Source of the DNA: Lachnospiraceae bacterium
GTDB lineage: Bacteria; Bacillota; Clostridia; Lachnospirales; Lachnospiraceae
Direction: 5' to 3'
Assembly (NCBI GenBank): GCA_900770345.1
Contig: CAAGKF010000359.1
Coordinates: forward strand, 1-61,853
DNA length: 61,853 nt
Shown: positions 52,456-61,742 of the stretch, one piece after another
How positions within the stretch are numbered: position 1 is the stretch's first letter
Layout of the letters: each line of letters starts with the position of its first letter
Notes under the pieces: model-generated
Told to the model about the DNA's origin: nothing
Database searches by the model: none
The model's input: only the letters and a program-made list of their open reading frames with translations
Position numbers and translations under genes: made by a program

Positions 52456-52917
52456 TTAAGCGTAACAGGACCCCAGAGCCAGCGCAAGACCTATCCCCAG
52501 AATCGCTCCGGCCGCTACCTGCAGCGGAGTATGTCCTACGTATTCCTTCAGTTTTTCCTGAAGCACCTCCGCATTCAGCTTCAGCGGATTTTCCATCAGA
52601 ATAGAATTGAGGAGCTTTGCCTGCTTGCCCGTCTCCCGGCGTACCCCAATGGCGTCATACATCACTACCATAGACAGCACAAAGGAAACCGCAAATTCAA
52701 AAGAACCTGCTCCATACTTTAAAGCGGCGGCCGTCGTCAGACCGCAGACCGTAGCCGAATGAGAACTCGGCATGCCGCCTGAACCCACCAGACGTTCCGC
52801 ATTAAAGCTTTTATTTAAAGCACAGTCAATCATCGTCTTCAGCAGCTGTGCTACCACCCAGCCCACAACTGCGCTGACAAGGACCTGATTGCCCAGCATC
52901 TCTTTCCAAATATTCAT
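52456..52917 (-). CDS. Divergent PAP2 family membrane protein (DUF212)
   Basis: The protein has 153 residues with four hydrophobic segments. The signature GSGGMPSSHSATVCGLTTA contains the PSSHSA phosphatase-like motif of the divergent PAP2 (acid phosphatase/vanadium haloperoxidase-related) family. YDAIGVRRETGKQA and the C-terminal EYVGHTPLQVAAGAILG complete it. Function is unknown; a lipid or membrane phosphatase role is possible. It lies between the HD-domain gene and the CmpB-like gene on the same strand. Confidence 0.92.
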   Translation of the reverse strand: MNIWKEMLGNQVLVSAVVGWVVAQLLKTMIDCALNKSFNAERLVGSGGMPSSHSATVCGLTTAAALKYGAGSFEFAVSFVLSMVVMYDAIGVRRETGKQAKLLNSILMENPLKLNAEVLQEKLKEYVGHTPLQVAAGAILGIGLALALGSCYA

Positions 52918-52954
52918 ACGATTCGTTCTTTCCCCTTTCCCGAACGGTCAAAGC

Positions 52955-53467
52955 CTAATGTCCGGCAGGCTGAGCCCGGAAGACACACCGAAGCCAGCGC
53001 CTGACGCGAGCTGCTGTTTCCGCCGTACTGCATGCTTTATCCGCACAGGTAATTGCATATCCCGCTCTGCTGACGGGCGGGACCGGTGTCAGAGGCCACA
53101 TGTGACGCAGGATGATATCCGCCTCTTCCTGCGACAGCTCAAAATATTTCCGGGCGTTTTCAAGCGCCGTTCTCGGATGTGTAAATCCATGGAAATAATT
53201 TCCCGTTTCTCTGGCATGGGTATGCCAGTCATATAAAAATAAATCATGGAGAAGCCCTGCACGCGCAGCGCTCCTCCAGTTTCCTCCAAAACGTTTGCAA
53301 AATTTATAGCCAAGATATGATACCTGAATACAGTGGGCTTTACAGGTAGTATTCCCATGCTGTATGTACTGATCCATGGACTGAAATACCGGATGCTCCA
53401 GAATATCCCTGACACAGTCCATGTATTCCTGATTTTTCGTAATTTGCGATATTCCCGACGGCTCCAT
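52955..53467 (-). CDS. HD-domain phosphohydrolase-like protein
   Basis: The protein has 170 residues. HD-type metal ligands are THCKAHCIQVSY-like upstream His (TTCKAHCIQ), GLLHDLFLYDWH (the His-Asp pair), HGFTHPRTALENA and IILRHMWPLTP. An in-frame GTG lies at 53476, but the ATG at 53467 is favoured with GGAAAGG upstream. HD proteins hydrolyse nucleotides or other phosphoesters; substrate unknown. It lies just before glgA on the same strand but is transcribed away from its end. Confidence 0.88.
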   Translation of the reverse strand: MEPSGISQITKNQEYMDCVRDILEHPVFQSMDQYIQHGNTTCKAHCIQVSYLGYKFCKRFGGNWRSAARAGLLHDLFLYDWHTHARETGNYFHGFTHPRTALENARKYFELSQEEADIILRHMWPLTPVPPVSRAGYAITCADKACSTAETAARVRRWLRCVFRAQPAGH

Positions 53468-53496
53468 TGGTATCACACCTTTCCCATATTCCAGTA

Positions 53497-54942
53497 TTAG
53501 TATCCGATCAGCCAGTCATACAGCTCCTGATATTTGGCAGCAGATGTCCACCAGGAGAAATCCTTTGCCATCGCTCTGTCAATAATCTTGTTCCACTCAC
53601 GGCGCTTGCTGTAGTAAATGTACTTTGCATAGCGCACGCTGCCCAGCATCTCATGAGCATTGTAATTGGCAAAAGAAAAGCCTGTTCCTGTACTCTCATA
53701 TTCATTGTAGGGCTGAACCGTATCTTTCAATCCGCCCGTCTCTCTGACGATGGGCACCGTGCCGTAGCGGAGGGCCATCAGCTGGCTCAGACCGCAGGGC
53801 TCAAACAGAGACGGCATCAGGAAAGCATCACAGCCCGCATAGATCTTGTGAGACATCGCTTCAGAATAATAGATCTGGGCGGATACTCTGTCATGGTACT
53901 TCCAGTCATAATGACGGAACATATTCTCATAGCGATCGTCGCCGGTTCCCAGAACGATCAACTGCATATCGTCAGTACAAAGCTCATCCATAACGCCCTG
54001 GATCAGATCCAGTCCCTTCTGATCTGTAAGACGGGATACGATACCTATCGTAAACTTCTTCTCATCAACAGGAAGTCCCAGTTCCTGCTGAAGAGCCTTT
54101 TTATTCTTTACCTTTTCCTTGCGGAAATTCTTTGCATTGTAAGGCTGAGCAATAAACTTGTCTGTCTCCGGATTGAAATCATCGTAATCGATGCCGTTGA
54201 CAATTCCTCTCAGGCTTCCCGCTCTGGCTCTCATCAGGCCGTCCAGCCCCTCACCATAAAACGGCATCTTGATCTCCTCGGCATAGGTGTCGCTTACAGT
54301 CGTGATCGCATCTGCATAAACGATACCGCCCTTTAACAGGTTGCCGTCCTTATAAGCCTCCAGCTTGTCCGGCGTGAAATAATAATCCGGCAGCTCCGTA
54401 AAGCGCTGAATCGTTTTTACATCCCATACACCCTGGAATTTCAGGTTATGGATCGTGATAACAGATTTCATATTGCGGTAGAAATCTCCCTCACGGAATT
54501 TATCCTTTAAAAGTACCGGAATCAGACCGGTCTGCCAGTCATGGCAGTGCACTACATCAGGCTGGAAGCCAATTACGGGAAGCGCGGACAGTGCAGCACG
54601 GCAGAAAAAACAGAATTTCTCCAGATCCCAGAACCAGTCGCCGTAGGGCTTTGCTCCATTAAAATAGCTTTCGTTGTCAATAAAGTAAAATGTGATCCCC
54701 TCATGTACATACTGAAGAATACCTACATAACGGCTCTGACCCAGATAATCCATATAAAAATGGCCTACATACTCCATCTTGTCGCGCCATTCCTGCTTAA
54801 TACACAGATACCTGGGAATGATAACTCTGACATCAAAATACTCCTTGTTAAAGCATTTTGGCAGGGAACCCACAACGTCAGCCAGTCCTCCCGTCTTAAT
54901 AAATGGTACTGCTTCTGATGCTGCAAATAAAATCTTCTTCAT
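53497..54942 (-). CDS. glgA: Glycogen synthase GlgA (ADP-glucose dependent)
   Basis: GT5 family glycosyltransferase of 481 residues. The N-terminal ADP-glucose-binding loop is FIKTGGLADVVGSLPK; VVHCHDWQTGLIP, IVNGIDYDDFNP and IGIVSRLTDQKGLDLI follow, and the C-terminal motif is MPSLFEPCGLSQLMALRYGTVPIVRETGGL. It elongates alpha-1,4-glucan. The other glycogen genes (glgB, C, D, P) are not in this window, so it stands alone here. Start ATG with GGAGAGGGAGG. Confidence 0.97.
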   Translation of the reverse strand: MKKILFAASEAVPFIKTGGLADVVGSLPKCFNKEYFDVRVIIPRYLCIKQEWRDKMEYVGHFYMDYLGQSRYVGILQYVHEGITFYFIDNESYFNGAKPYGDWFWDLEKFCFFCRAALSALPVIGFQPDVVHCHDWQTGLIPVLLKDKFREGDFYRNMKSVITIHNLKFQGVWDVKTIQRFTELPDYYFTPDKLEAYKDGNLLKGGIVYADAITTVSDTYAEEIKMPFYGEGLDGLMRARAGSLRGIVNGIDYDDFNPETDKFIAQPYNAKNFRKEKVKNKKALQQELGLPVDEKKFTIGIVSRLTDQKGLDLIQGVMDELCTDDMQLIVLGTGDDRYENMFRHYDWKYHDRVSAQIYYSEAMSHKIYAGCDAFLMPSLFEPCGLSQLMALRYGTVPIVRETGGLKDTVQPYNEYESTGTGFSFANYNAHEMLGSVRYAKYIYYSKRREWNKIIDRAMAKDFSWWTSAAKYQELYDWLIGY

Positions 54943-55037
54943 CGAAACCTCCCTCTCCTGACAAGCAGGCAGTTTATTACCTTTGCTTATTAGTATACCG
55001 TATTTTCCCGGAATTAGGAAGTTCTTTTTTGCTTTTT

Positions 55038-55856
55038 TTATATTCGTTTGTATTCTAGGAGGATTTTATCCGATATGAGAGCGATGAATTCTGAGTTTGT
55101 AGGTTTGCCCTTTCCGGTGCTGATCGTATAACCGAAGACTTCGTCAATGGTCTCCATCTTTCCTCTTCCCCAGGCCACTTCTATGGCATGGCGGATAGCC
55201 CGTTCCACCCGGCTGGCCGTAGTCTGATTCCGCTTTGCTATGGCCGGATAGAGGATTTTTGTCACGGAGCTCATCATTTCCTGATCCTCCACCGCCATGC
55301 AGATCGCATCTCTCAGGTACTGATAGCCCTTGATGTGAGCGGGGATTCCCAATTCGTGAAGCATTTTCGTAATATCTGTTTCCAGATGTTCTTTCATGTA
55401 TTCTTCCCGGGATATCAAAGGCTCTGCAGCTGACTCTGAAGGCGCAGCCACCACCCTGCCCGTTTTTTTCTTTTCCGGCGTCTTCCCGAGATGGCGTATC
55501 TTGCTGACAAGCACATTTCTGTCAAAGGGCTTCATCAGATAGTAATTTGCTCCTGCTTGGAAGGCCTCCTCCGTCATTTCTTCTCCGCCTACTGCACTTA
55601 AAATGATAAATGCCGGATTTTTCAGAAAACTCTGCTCATTTTTCACCCGTTCTACTACAGATATTCCGTCAACCTTCGGCATAATCAGATCCAGCAGCAC
55701 AATATCAGGTGTCGTATCTCTGATCATATCAATGGCGTCTTCTCCATTATCCGCTCTGCCAATCACCGACAGCCCTTCCTCCGCACTGATCATTTCATCC
55801 AGTGTATCCAGAATCAGCGGATTGTCATCCACAATCACAACATTCAACTCTTCCAC
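55038..55856 (-). CDS. spo0A: Sporulation master regulator Spo0A
   Basis: The regulator has 272 residues from a GTG at 55856, with AGGAGG 9 nt ahead; an ATG farther up has no site. The receiver domain has D10-D11, phospho-acceptor D56 (VLLDLIMPKVDG) and the Lys in YLMKPFD. The C-terminal Spo0A domain has GIPAHIKGYQYLRDAI and the recognition helix TASRVERAIRHAIEVAWGRG, then EFIALISDKI. Its presence marks the host as a potential endospore former. No phosphorelay genes adjoin it. Confidence 0.98.
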   Translation of the reverse strand: MEELNVVIVDDNPLILDTLDEMISAEEGLSVIGRADNGEDAIDMIRDTTPDIVLLDLIMPKVDGISVVERVKNEQSFLKNPAFIILSAVGGEEMTEEAFQAGANYYLMKPFDRNVLVSKIRHLGKTPEKKKTGRVVAAPSESAAEPLISREEYMKEHLETDITKMLHELGIPAHIKGYQYLRDAICMAVEDQEMMSSVTKILYPAIAKRNQTTASRVERAIRHAIEVAWGRGKMETIDEVFGYTISTGKGKPTNSEFIALISDKILLEYKRI

Positions 55857-55994
55857 TTTCACATTCCTCCTAATCTTGTTCTTGCGCATGCACAATAAGC
55901 AGCAAAATTTACATTTTTACTGCGAATTTTATTATAAATGGTCGCATCCGCCGCCTGCAACCTTCACTGACCGCAATTTTAGACACAATTTCAG

Positions 55995-56043
55995 GAAAAA
56001 AAAGTAAAAACAGGCTATTTCCTGATTTTTCCAGAAAACAGCC
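55995..56043 (-). terminator. Terminator of the NRPS-like gene
   Basis: On the minus strand, GGCTGTTTTCTGG pairs with CAGGAAATAGCC and is followed by TGTTTTTACTTTTTTTT. The rest of the 220-bp gap to spo0A is AT-rich without clear features. Confidence 0.8.
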
Positions 56044-56076
56044 CATTTAAACACATAATTCTCACGATTTTTTGCG

Positions 56077-58407
56077 CTATTTATTTGTAAAATGGAGCTC
56101 CGCCGGGACCAGCGCCCTCTCGCACCGCTCTGCCAGCCATGCCTTTAATGCTTCCTCATCGGGCTCCTTCTCCCCCTCCAGATCAGCAGTCAGGATCAGC
56201 TTATTTCCCACACTGTAGCGGACGTAAGCCTCCGCCCGGCTTATTCCCTCATATTCACACAGTGTATCCTCCAGCTTCTGCAGATCCAGGAAATGGCGTC
56301 CCGTAATACTCTCGGACAAAATGGTCCGTCCGCCCTTCTCCAACATATCGATAGAACCATCCGGCAGGATCCTAGCGATCCGTCCCGTCTGATAGAGAAT
56401 ACCGGGTCCGTAAGGATTTGTGATCTTATCCGTCCATCCCTTTACAGCATGGTCCATAATATACAGATTTCCCCAGCCTCCGTAAGGCTTCTTGCGGCAG
56501 GTATCATCCAAAACATAGGCCTTGACCCTTGTATCCCCGCTGAGGTCGCCAATCAAGCATTCACCGGCCTCCCGGTTTACTGTCTCCGCCTCAATAAAAT
56601 AATGCTTGGGGAAAAGATTTTCTGGCAGATGCTTTTTCAGCCTGCGCACGGAGGGCTCATCCAGCATGGCCTCCACGATCACCTCCAAAGCGGTAAGAAA
56701 TATCTGCAGCTGCGCTCTGTCAAAACGGTTTTCCCAGTAACGCAGTTCGTAATAATATCCTTTCTTATCCGACATCACCTGCAGATGGAAGGGCAGGGAA
56801 TCCAGCTGGACTTTCATCCGCTCCGCCGGAGCGCCGCCGATCCGGTCAATGTTCAGGATGTCTCCCTGATACTGGAAGAACATCTCATCTGCATGGAGGT
56901 TGGAAATATAGCAGCGCATGGTATCCATGATCTGGCGTCCCGATTTCTGGAGCAGATGAGGCACTGTTTCATGAGGCGCATTGGTGTAGCGGAAGTAATA
57001 AGTAAGAAACAGGGGTCCGGCAAGCCTGTTCCAGCGGCTGTCCGTTCTTCCGCTGTGGATACTGCTGCTTACCGTATCTGATTCATTGCTGAAAATTCCG
57101 ATACAGTAATTGTAAGCCGTCAGAAACATTACGTTCTCCGATACGCCGTATTGATGGCAGAAGGCAGTGATGCTGCGTCTGTTCAGCCGTGTAAATCTTC
57201 CCTTCAGCGCTGCGTCATGTCCGTGCTCCAGATCGTAAAAATCCTTTCTGTTAAGAATACTCTTACGCACCTTAAAGCCGTCCATCAGCTTTCTGAAATA
57301 AGCCTCATTCTCCCCGCGCAGCCCTCTGCTGTCCCTGTCCTTCTCATCAAGAATATACTCGTAAAAGGTATAACTCTCTTTTTCCACGGGACGGCCCTCA
57401 TACAGAGCGTTCAGATCCTCAAAGAGTACATTCATGGTTATGCCGTCTCCCATAATATGGGCAACATCAAAAAACAGATAAGCAGCCGATTCCGTTACAT
57501 AGATGCCCACATGGTAAAGCGGTTCATTTTCCGTGTACATATAAGGCTTTAAAAGTCCTTTTCTCTCTTCATCCCACTGCGCATCCGTAAGACGGACAAC
57601 AGGGATCTCGACCCGTTTTTCGTCATGACGGAAATTTTTGTATACTCCTTCATCCGGCTGAATGATATCCTTTAATCCCGGATGAACGTCAAACAGATCC
57701 TCTGCCGCCTTTTTCAGCCTGTCCGGATCCACGCTGCTGTCCAGCTTAAACAGAAACGGCAGATTTGCCGTGGTATTTCCCCGCATTACATAGGCAAAGT
57801 ACAGCTGAAGATTGGTCAGAGGATATACATCTCTTACGGTATAATCCACCTGCTTCCTGTTTTTGCTCTCAATGCAGAATTCCTCCAGCTTCTGTACGGT
57901 GGTATTGGCCATCAGATCATTTAGAGTAAGAGTCAAATCCAGCCGGTCATGGAGCGCTGTCAACAGCATCACACTTCCCAGAGAATCCAGGCCCGCCTCA
58001 TAAATATCCGTATCGATTCCGAAACGGCGATGTCCCAGACATTCTTCGATACACTGATAAATCGCTTCCTGAAGCTCATTTTCCGGACGGTGCACCCTGG
58101 ACAGCGTATCCTTCTCCTCCTTTTTCTGAGAGAAATACCGGGTGCGGATGATCTTTTTGGAAGATGTCTTCTCAAATGGCGTATCACGAAGACGGCAGCG
58201 CATGATCCGCTTATAGGTAGGCAGTTCCTGATTGTGCATCCTTACGATCTCATTGACAGTTCTTTCAAGATCACTGATTCCCGCAGCCTCCGCATACTTG
58301 AAATTGGGGTATACCTCGGCACAGATCATATCATCTTCTTCAAATACCAGGATATCTTCCACCAGACGGTCATCCACAAACATGTTTTCCAGCTGCTCCG
58401 GCGCCAC
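56077..58407 (-). pseudogene. NRPS-like protein, C-terminal fragment: adenylation tail, carrier protein, condensation domain, second adenylation tail
   Basis: The 776-codon frame really opens farther upstream, where it reads TGDLGYLDEENFLYLTGRKK (adenylation motifs A7-A8). It continues with GENVAPEQLE and the A-domain lid. A carrier domain follows (FGIDTDIYEAGLDSLGSVML, phosphopantetheine Ser in LDSLG), about residues 100-180. A condensation-like domain runs from about 190 to 620, with VAHIMGDGIT in place of HHxxxDG. The end resembles an adenylation C-terminal lobe (GPGILYQTGRIARILPDGSI, then LVPAELHF). The matching N-terminal part is in another frame at 58475-59290, so the whole is one broken gene. 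Confidence 0.8.
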
Positions 58408-58474
58408 ATTCTCACCATTGCTCAGAATGATCAGGTTTTTCTTTCTTCCTGTAAGATAAAGGAAATTCTCTTCA

Positions 58475-59290
58475 TCAAGATAGCCCAGATCTCCGGTGCA
58501 CAGGCACCATGCGGATCACCGACGGCTCAAACAGCTTTATATGATCTGCCAGTCTGGACATATCACGGTTCAGGCACAGGATACTTCCGTAGCGCATGAC
58601 TGTAAATACATCTCCGTTCAGACAAAATACATGATGAATGGGAAGGATATTCAGATATACCTCCTTCTCAGGATGATCATGATCCGTGGTACAGAAGGTA
58701 TTATCCATCAGATTCTGATTGGACAGCATAACACCCTTTCCTCTTCCGGTAGTGCCTGATGTAAACAGGATCATGGCGCAGTCCTTCTCGGAAATCTCCG
58801 AATTGCCTCTGCATCCGGCATATTCCTTCAGGATATTGTCAGAGCAGGGCACATGTCTGCCGTGCTGCAGAGAAATGCATGCTTTTAAATTGGGGCATTT
58901 TTCTCGCGCTCCCTCAACCAGTGCATGGTGCTCCCAGTCATAGAAAAGAATATCCACATCGGAACGATTCAGACAGTCAGCAAAGGTCTCCACATTCATC
59001 TGGACATCGAGAGGAATACCGATATTCCCGTTGCTCATAACGCCCAAGAGAACAGCCAGATAGTGGTGGCTGCTGCTTCCCATAAGACCTACCTGCACCT
59101 TATGACCATTTTTTTTATCCTGTTCGCTGATCCAGGCAGAAACCGCATCACAATCAGCTGCAAACTGACGGTATGTCACATCATAAACTATATCGTTCTC
59201 CTCATAACGCAGAAATACGCGGTCTCCATGCTCTTTGCCTGCATTCTGTACCAGATCATGAACTGTCTTTGTATTTTCGTATGTAATCAT
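58475..59290 (-). pseudogene. NRPS-like protein, N-terminal adenylation fragment
   Basis: The fragment has 271 residues from the ATG at 59290 (AAGGAG 9 nt ahead). It covers the N-terminal half of an AMP-binding domain, including motif A3 ILFTSGTTGRGKGVMLS and NILPIHHVFCLNGDVF. After IRMVP the frame runs into the A7 region out of phase and stops at 58475. Compared with intact family members, roughly 110 residues (motifs A4-A6) are missing between the two fragments. The whole gene would be about 1,180 residues. The promoter and an operator-like palindrome are present upstream, so it may still be transcribed. Confidence 0.8.
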
Positions 59291-59376
59291 ATTGTTTTTC
59301 TCCTTACTCATAAAAATCGGATTTTGCAGGGGAAACATGTTTTGTCAAAAATATTATGTGAACTCAGATGTGTGCT

Positions 59377-59437
59377 TTTAATTGACAATTAAATTTTTAT
59401 ATGTCGATAATATACCACACTTAAATAAGAGACGCAA
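59377..59437 (-). promoter_or_regulatory. Promoter and 17-bp palindrome upstream of the NRPS-like gene
   Basis: On the minus strand, -35 TTGCGT (59432-59437), 17-bp spacer and -10 TATATT (59409-59414). The palindrome TTTAATTGACAATTAAA (59377-59393) lies about 10-25 bp past the predicted start point, fitting a repressor site. Confidence 0.5.
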
Positions 59438-59458
59438 TTCGCAAAGGTTACATAAAAC

Positions 59459-59513
59459 AGAGAAAAGTCCGGAAAAAACAATGCGAGATTCACAGTCTTT
59501 CCGAACTTTTCTT
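59459..59513 (-). terminator. Terminator of moeA
   Basis: GAAAAGT-CGGAAA pairs with TTTCCG-ACTTTTC, six bp past the moeA stop, followed by TCTGTTTT on the minus strand. Confidence 0.7.
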
Positions 59514-59518
59514 TGACT

Positions 59519-60751
59519 CTATGTCGCCAGGAAATAGGCGTCAATGATGCTGTTTTTTTCCAGCACCTCCGTCCCCTTCGGGATAAGGCCGATCAGATTG
59601 CAGTCACCCCAGGGGCTGATCATTCCGTTTGACTGGTTTTGCTGCACCAGCATGCAGGGACGGCCCTCACGGATTTCAAGACGGCCGGGCACCACCCTTC
59701 CGTTGGGACTCCTTTTGCCGAATCCTTCCGGCAGAAGTACCTGAAATCTCGGCAGTTCAAAATGACTCCAGCCGCACATCTTCCGGAAGACCGGCAGACA
59801 GATAGCAAAGAGCACAGCCACGGCAGCTGAAGGATTTCCCGACAAGCCGATCAAAAGAACTCCGTCCTTTTTTGCAGCCATTGTAGCCATACCCGGCTTC
59901 ATCTGCACCCTCCAGAACAGGATCCTGGCCCCTATCTCTTCTAACGACCGCAGCACAAAGTCATAATCCCCTACGGATGCTCCCCCTGTGGTAATCACAC
60001 AGTCCGCATCCCGGGCACATTCCGCTATGGCATTTTCTATCTGATCCTTTTTGTCCTCGACCACTCCGTATATCCTGGCGTCAAGTCCCCACTTTTCCAG
60101 AAAAGCCTTCAGCATATAAGCGCTGCTGTTCCTGATCTTTCCGGGAGACAGCTTTTCCTTCACATCCACCAGCTCATCGCCCGTAGAAATGATACGTACC
60201 AGAGGTTTTCTGTATACGGTAATTCTCTTACAACCGAGACCGGCCAGTACGCCTATCCTTCCGGGATTCAGCACATCCCCTTTATGGAGAATAATACTTC
60301 CGGCAGATATATCCTCACCGGCCTTTACAATATTGGCTCCCGGCTTTACGGACCGGAAGATGCGCACCTCCTCTTCCGTAAAGGATGTATCCTCGAATTT
60401 GATCACAGCATCCGCTCCCTCAGGAAGAGGCGCTCCGGTCAGGATTTTTGTTGCCTCCATTTTCCCTGTTTTTTTCATTGCAACGTATCCAGCCGGCACC
60501 TCCTCTACAATCTTAAGAACGACCGGGCTTTCGGGTGACGCGCCGGCAGTATCCTCCGAACGCACCGCATAACCGTCCAGCGGCGACCGATCAAAGGGCG
60601 GGATACTCTCCTCCGCTTTGATATCACAGGCCAGAACACGGTCACAGGCCATATCCAGCTCCAGTTCTTCTGCTGTAACAGGCTCCGCCTCAGTCAGCAT
60701 CAGTTTCTGGGCCTCCGGTACTTTTATTCTAATGGGATATTCCGGCATCAC
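59519..60751 (-). CDS. moeA: Molybdopterin molybdotransferase MoeA
   Basis: The enzyme inserts molybdenum into molybdopterin, 409-410 residues. Motifs are FDRSPLDGYAVRS, ILTGAPLPEGADAVI, RIISTGDEL, VITTGGASVGDYDFV and LSGNPSAAVAVLF. Domain IV is at the C-terminus. The start is a GTG at 60751 (GGAGG 8 nt ahead) or the ATG right after it. It supplies cofactor for molybdenum enzymes, of which the XdhD-like hydroxylase at 22598-25279 is the only one in this window. A decayed electron-transfer gene precedes it by 20 bp. Confidence 0.96.
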   Translation of the reverse strand: MMPEYPIRIKVPEAQKLMLTEAEPVTAEELELDMACDRVLACDIKAEESIPPFDRSPLDGYAVRSEDTAGASPESPVVLKIVEEVPAGYVAMKKTGKMEATKILTGAPLPEGADAVIKFEDTSFTEEEVRIFRSVKPGANIVKAGEDISAGSIILHKGDVLNPGRIGVLAGLGCKRITVYRKPLVRIISTGDELVDVKEKLSPGKIRNSSAYMLKAFLEKWGLDARIYGVVEDKKDQIENAIAECARDADCVITTGGASVGDYDFVLRSLEEIGARILFWRVQMKPGMATMAAKKDGVLLIGLSGNPSAAVAVLFAICLPVFRKMCGWSHFELPRFQVLLPEGFGKRSPNGRVVPGRLEIREGRPCMLVQQNQSNGMISPWGDCNLIGLIPKGTEVLEKNSIIDAYFLAT

Positions 60752-60771
60752 TTTTATTTCCTCCGTTGTCT

Positions 60772-61173
60772 TTAATCAAACAGGTTCTTTGCCTTTGTGT
60801 AATTAAATACAGGCCCTTCCAGACACACATAGGCCTCATTGATCTTACAATGTCCGCACCTTCACCGCGCAAGACATTTTCCGCTCGCAGGACGCCCAGA
60901 TATTTTCCTCCCCGGCTCCGTTTGCCAGACATTCCCTGGCAGCAGAAGCCATCATGGCCGACGGTCCTACAATTACAATATTATAATCCATCCACTCCCT
61001 TATGGGAACCTCTTTTATGTATTCCGTTACAAAACCTTTTCGGAATCCCGGCGTTCCCAGGAGGCTTCTTTCACCCGGACCAGAAACTTTTCTTTCACCA
61101 TGCGCACCGCCGTGCTGCCGTTATCCGCCTGATTAGTCCCCATGGAAACACAAAAACAGTTTTCATAGCTTTC
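60772..61173 (-). pseudogene. Collapsed remnant of asrA/asrB-like electron-transfer genes
   Basis: The 5' part (from 61173) reads ESYENCFCVSMGTNQADNGS, the conserved segment of 4Fe-4S AsrA/HydB-type subunits, directly after a stop. It then passes in disturbed frame to an AsrB/PyrK-type FAD-NAD subunit. That part reads GFVTEYIKEVPIREWMDYN, then VIVGPSAMMASAARECL and ERKMSCAV. After a 2-nt loss it ends with the iron-sulfur motif CGHCKINEAYVCLEGPVF, stopping at 60772. At least two frame breaks are present and most of both genes is missing. It reads toward moeA, 20 bp away. Confidence 0.7.
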
Positions 61174-61269
61174 TCATTTTGAAGATATGAATACCATATT
61201 CCTGCCGGTCTGATCGAAAAGAATTTATTGATATTTCCGTTTTCTGCCATCCGGCTGTAAAATATCTGA

Positions 61270-61458
61270 ATAGATTACGATCAGGAGAACTATACGGACT
61301 TTCTCAACACACTGGACTTCTACCTGGAATATAAATCAAACCCCAATCAGGCTGCGGAGAAACTCTATATCCATAGAAGCACCCTGTTTTACCAATTAAA
61401 AAAGATCCGCGAAATCACGGATTTTGATCTGGAAAATAAAGCTCGGCTGTCCTTTTAT
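61270..61458 (+). pseudogene. C-terminal helix-turn-helix remnant of a PucR/CdaR-family regulator
   Basis: The frame after a TGA at 61267 reads DYDQENYTDFLNTLDFYLEY, then NPNQAAEKLYIHRSTLFYQL, KKIREITDFDLENKARLSFY. This is the PucR C-terminal HTH with its HRxTLxYxLxxI signature. No N-terminal domains or start codon are present, and the frame then runs on into unrelated sequence. PucR regulates purine catabolism in Bacillus and sits near molybdenum-hydroxylase genes in other Clostridia, so this may be a remnant of such a locus. Confidence 0.75.
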
Positions 61459-61485
61459 ACTGCCGAGCCGCAGCCGTACACCCGT

Positions 61486-61734
61486 CTATCTTATATCATA
61501 CTGATTGTTCCGCTCGTCATTAAGCCCCTCAACCAAGATCTGCATATTGTTCCAGCTCCAATCTTTTATACCCTGCAGCCTTCCGAATTCTCTTGCCTGA
61601 ATAAAAACACTTTCCAGAATCACATGCTCCATGGGCTTTTCCGGAAATGCATCCACCTCAAAAGCACGGGAAAAACTCTTATCGTTCGCAGAAATCTCAC
61701 AATGGCTGTAGGCCGGATGCCAGTTCAGAGCCAT
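61486..61734 (-). CDS. Hypothetical protein, possibly a gene fragment
   Basis: The frame has 82 residues with protein-like composition (MALNWHPAYSHCEIS, then AFEVDAFPEKPMEHVILES, IKDWSWNNMQILVEGL). It has no ribosome site and its ATG lies 9 bp from a perfect hairpin repeat, so the apparent start may be the point where a longer gene was cut. I do not recognise the family. Confidence 0.4.
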   Translation of the reverse strand: MALNWHPAYSHCEISANDKSFSRAFEVDAFPEKPMEHVILESVFIQAREFGRLQGIKDWSWNNMQILVEGLNDERNNQYDIR

Positions 61735-61742
61735 AAGTCACG

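Noticed and set aside
53497..54942. A complete glycogen operon around glgA
   Set aside because: Neighbours are an HD protein and spo0A; no glgB, glgC, glgD or glgP is present.
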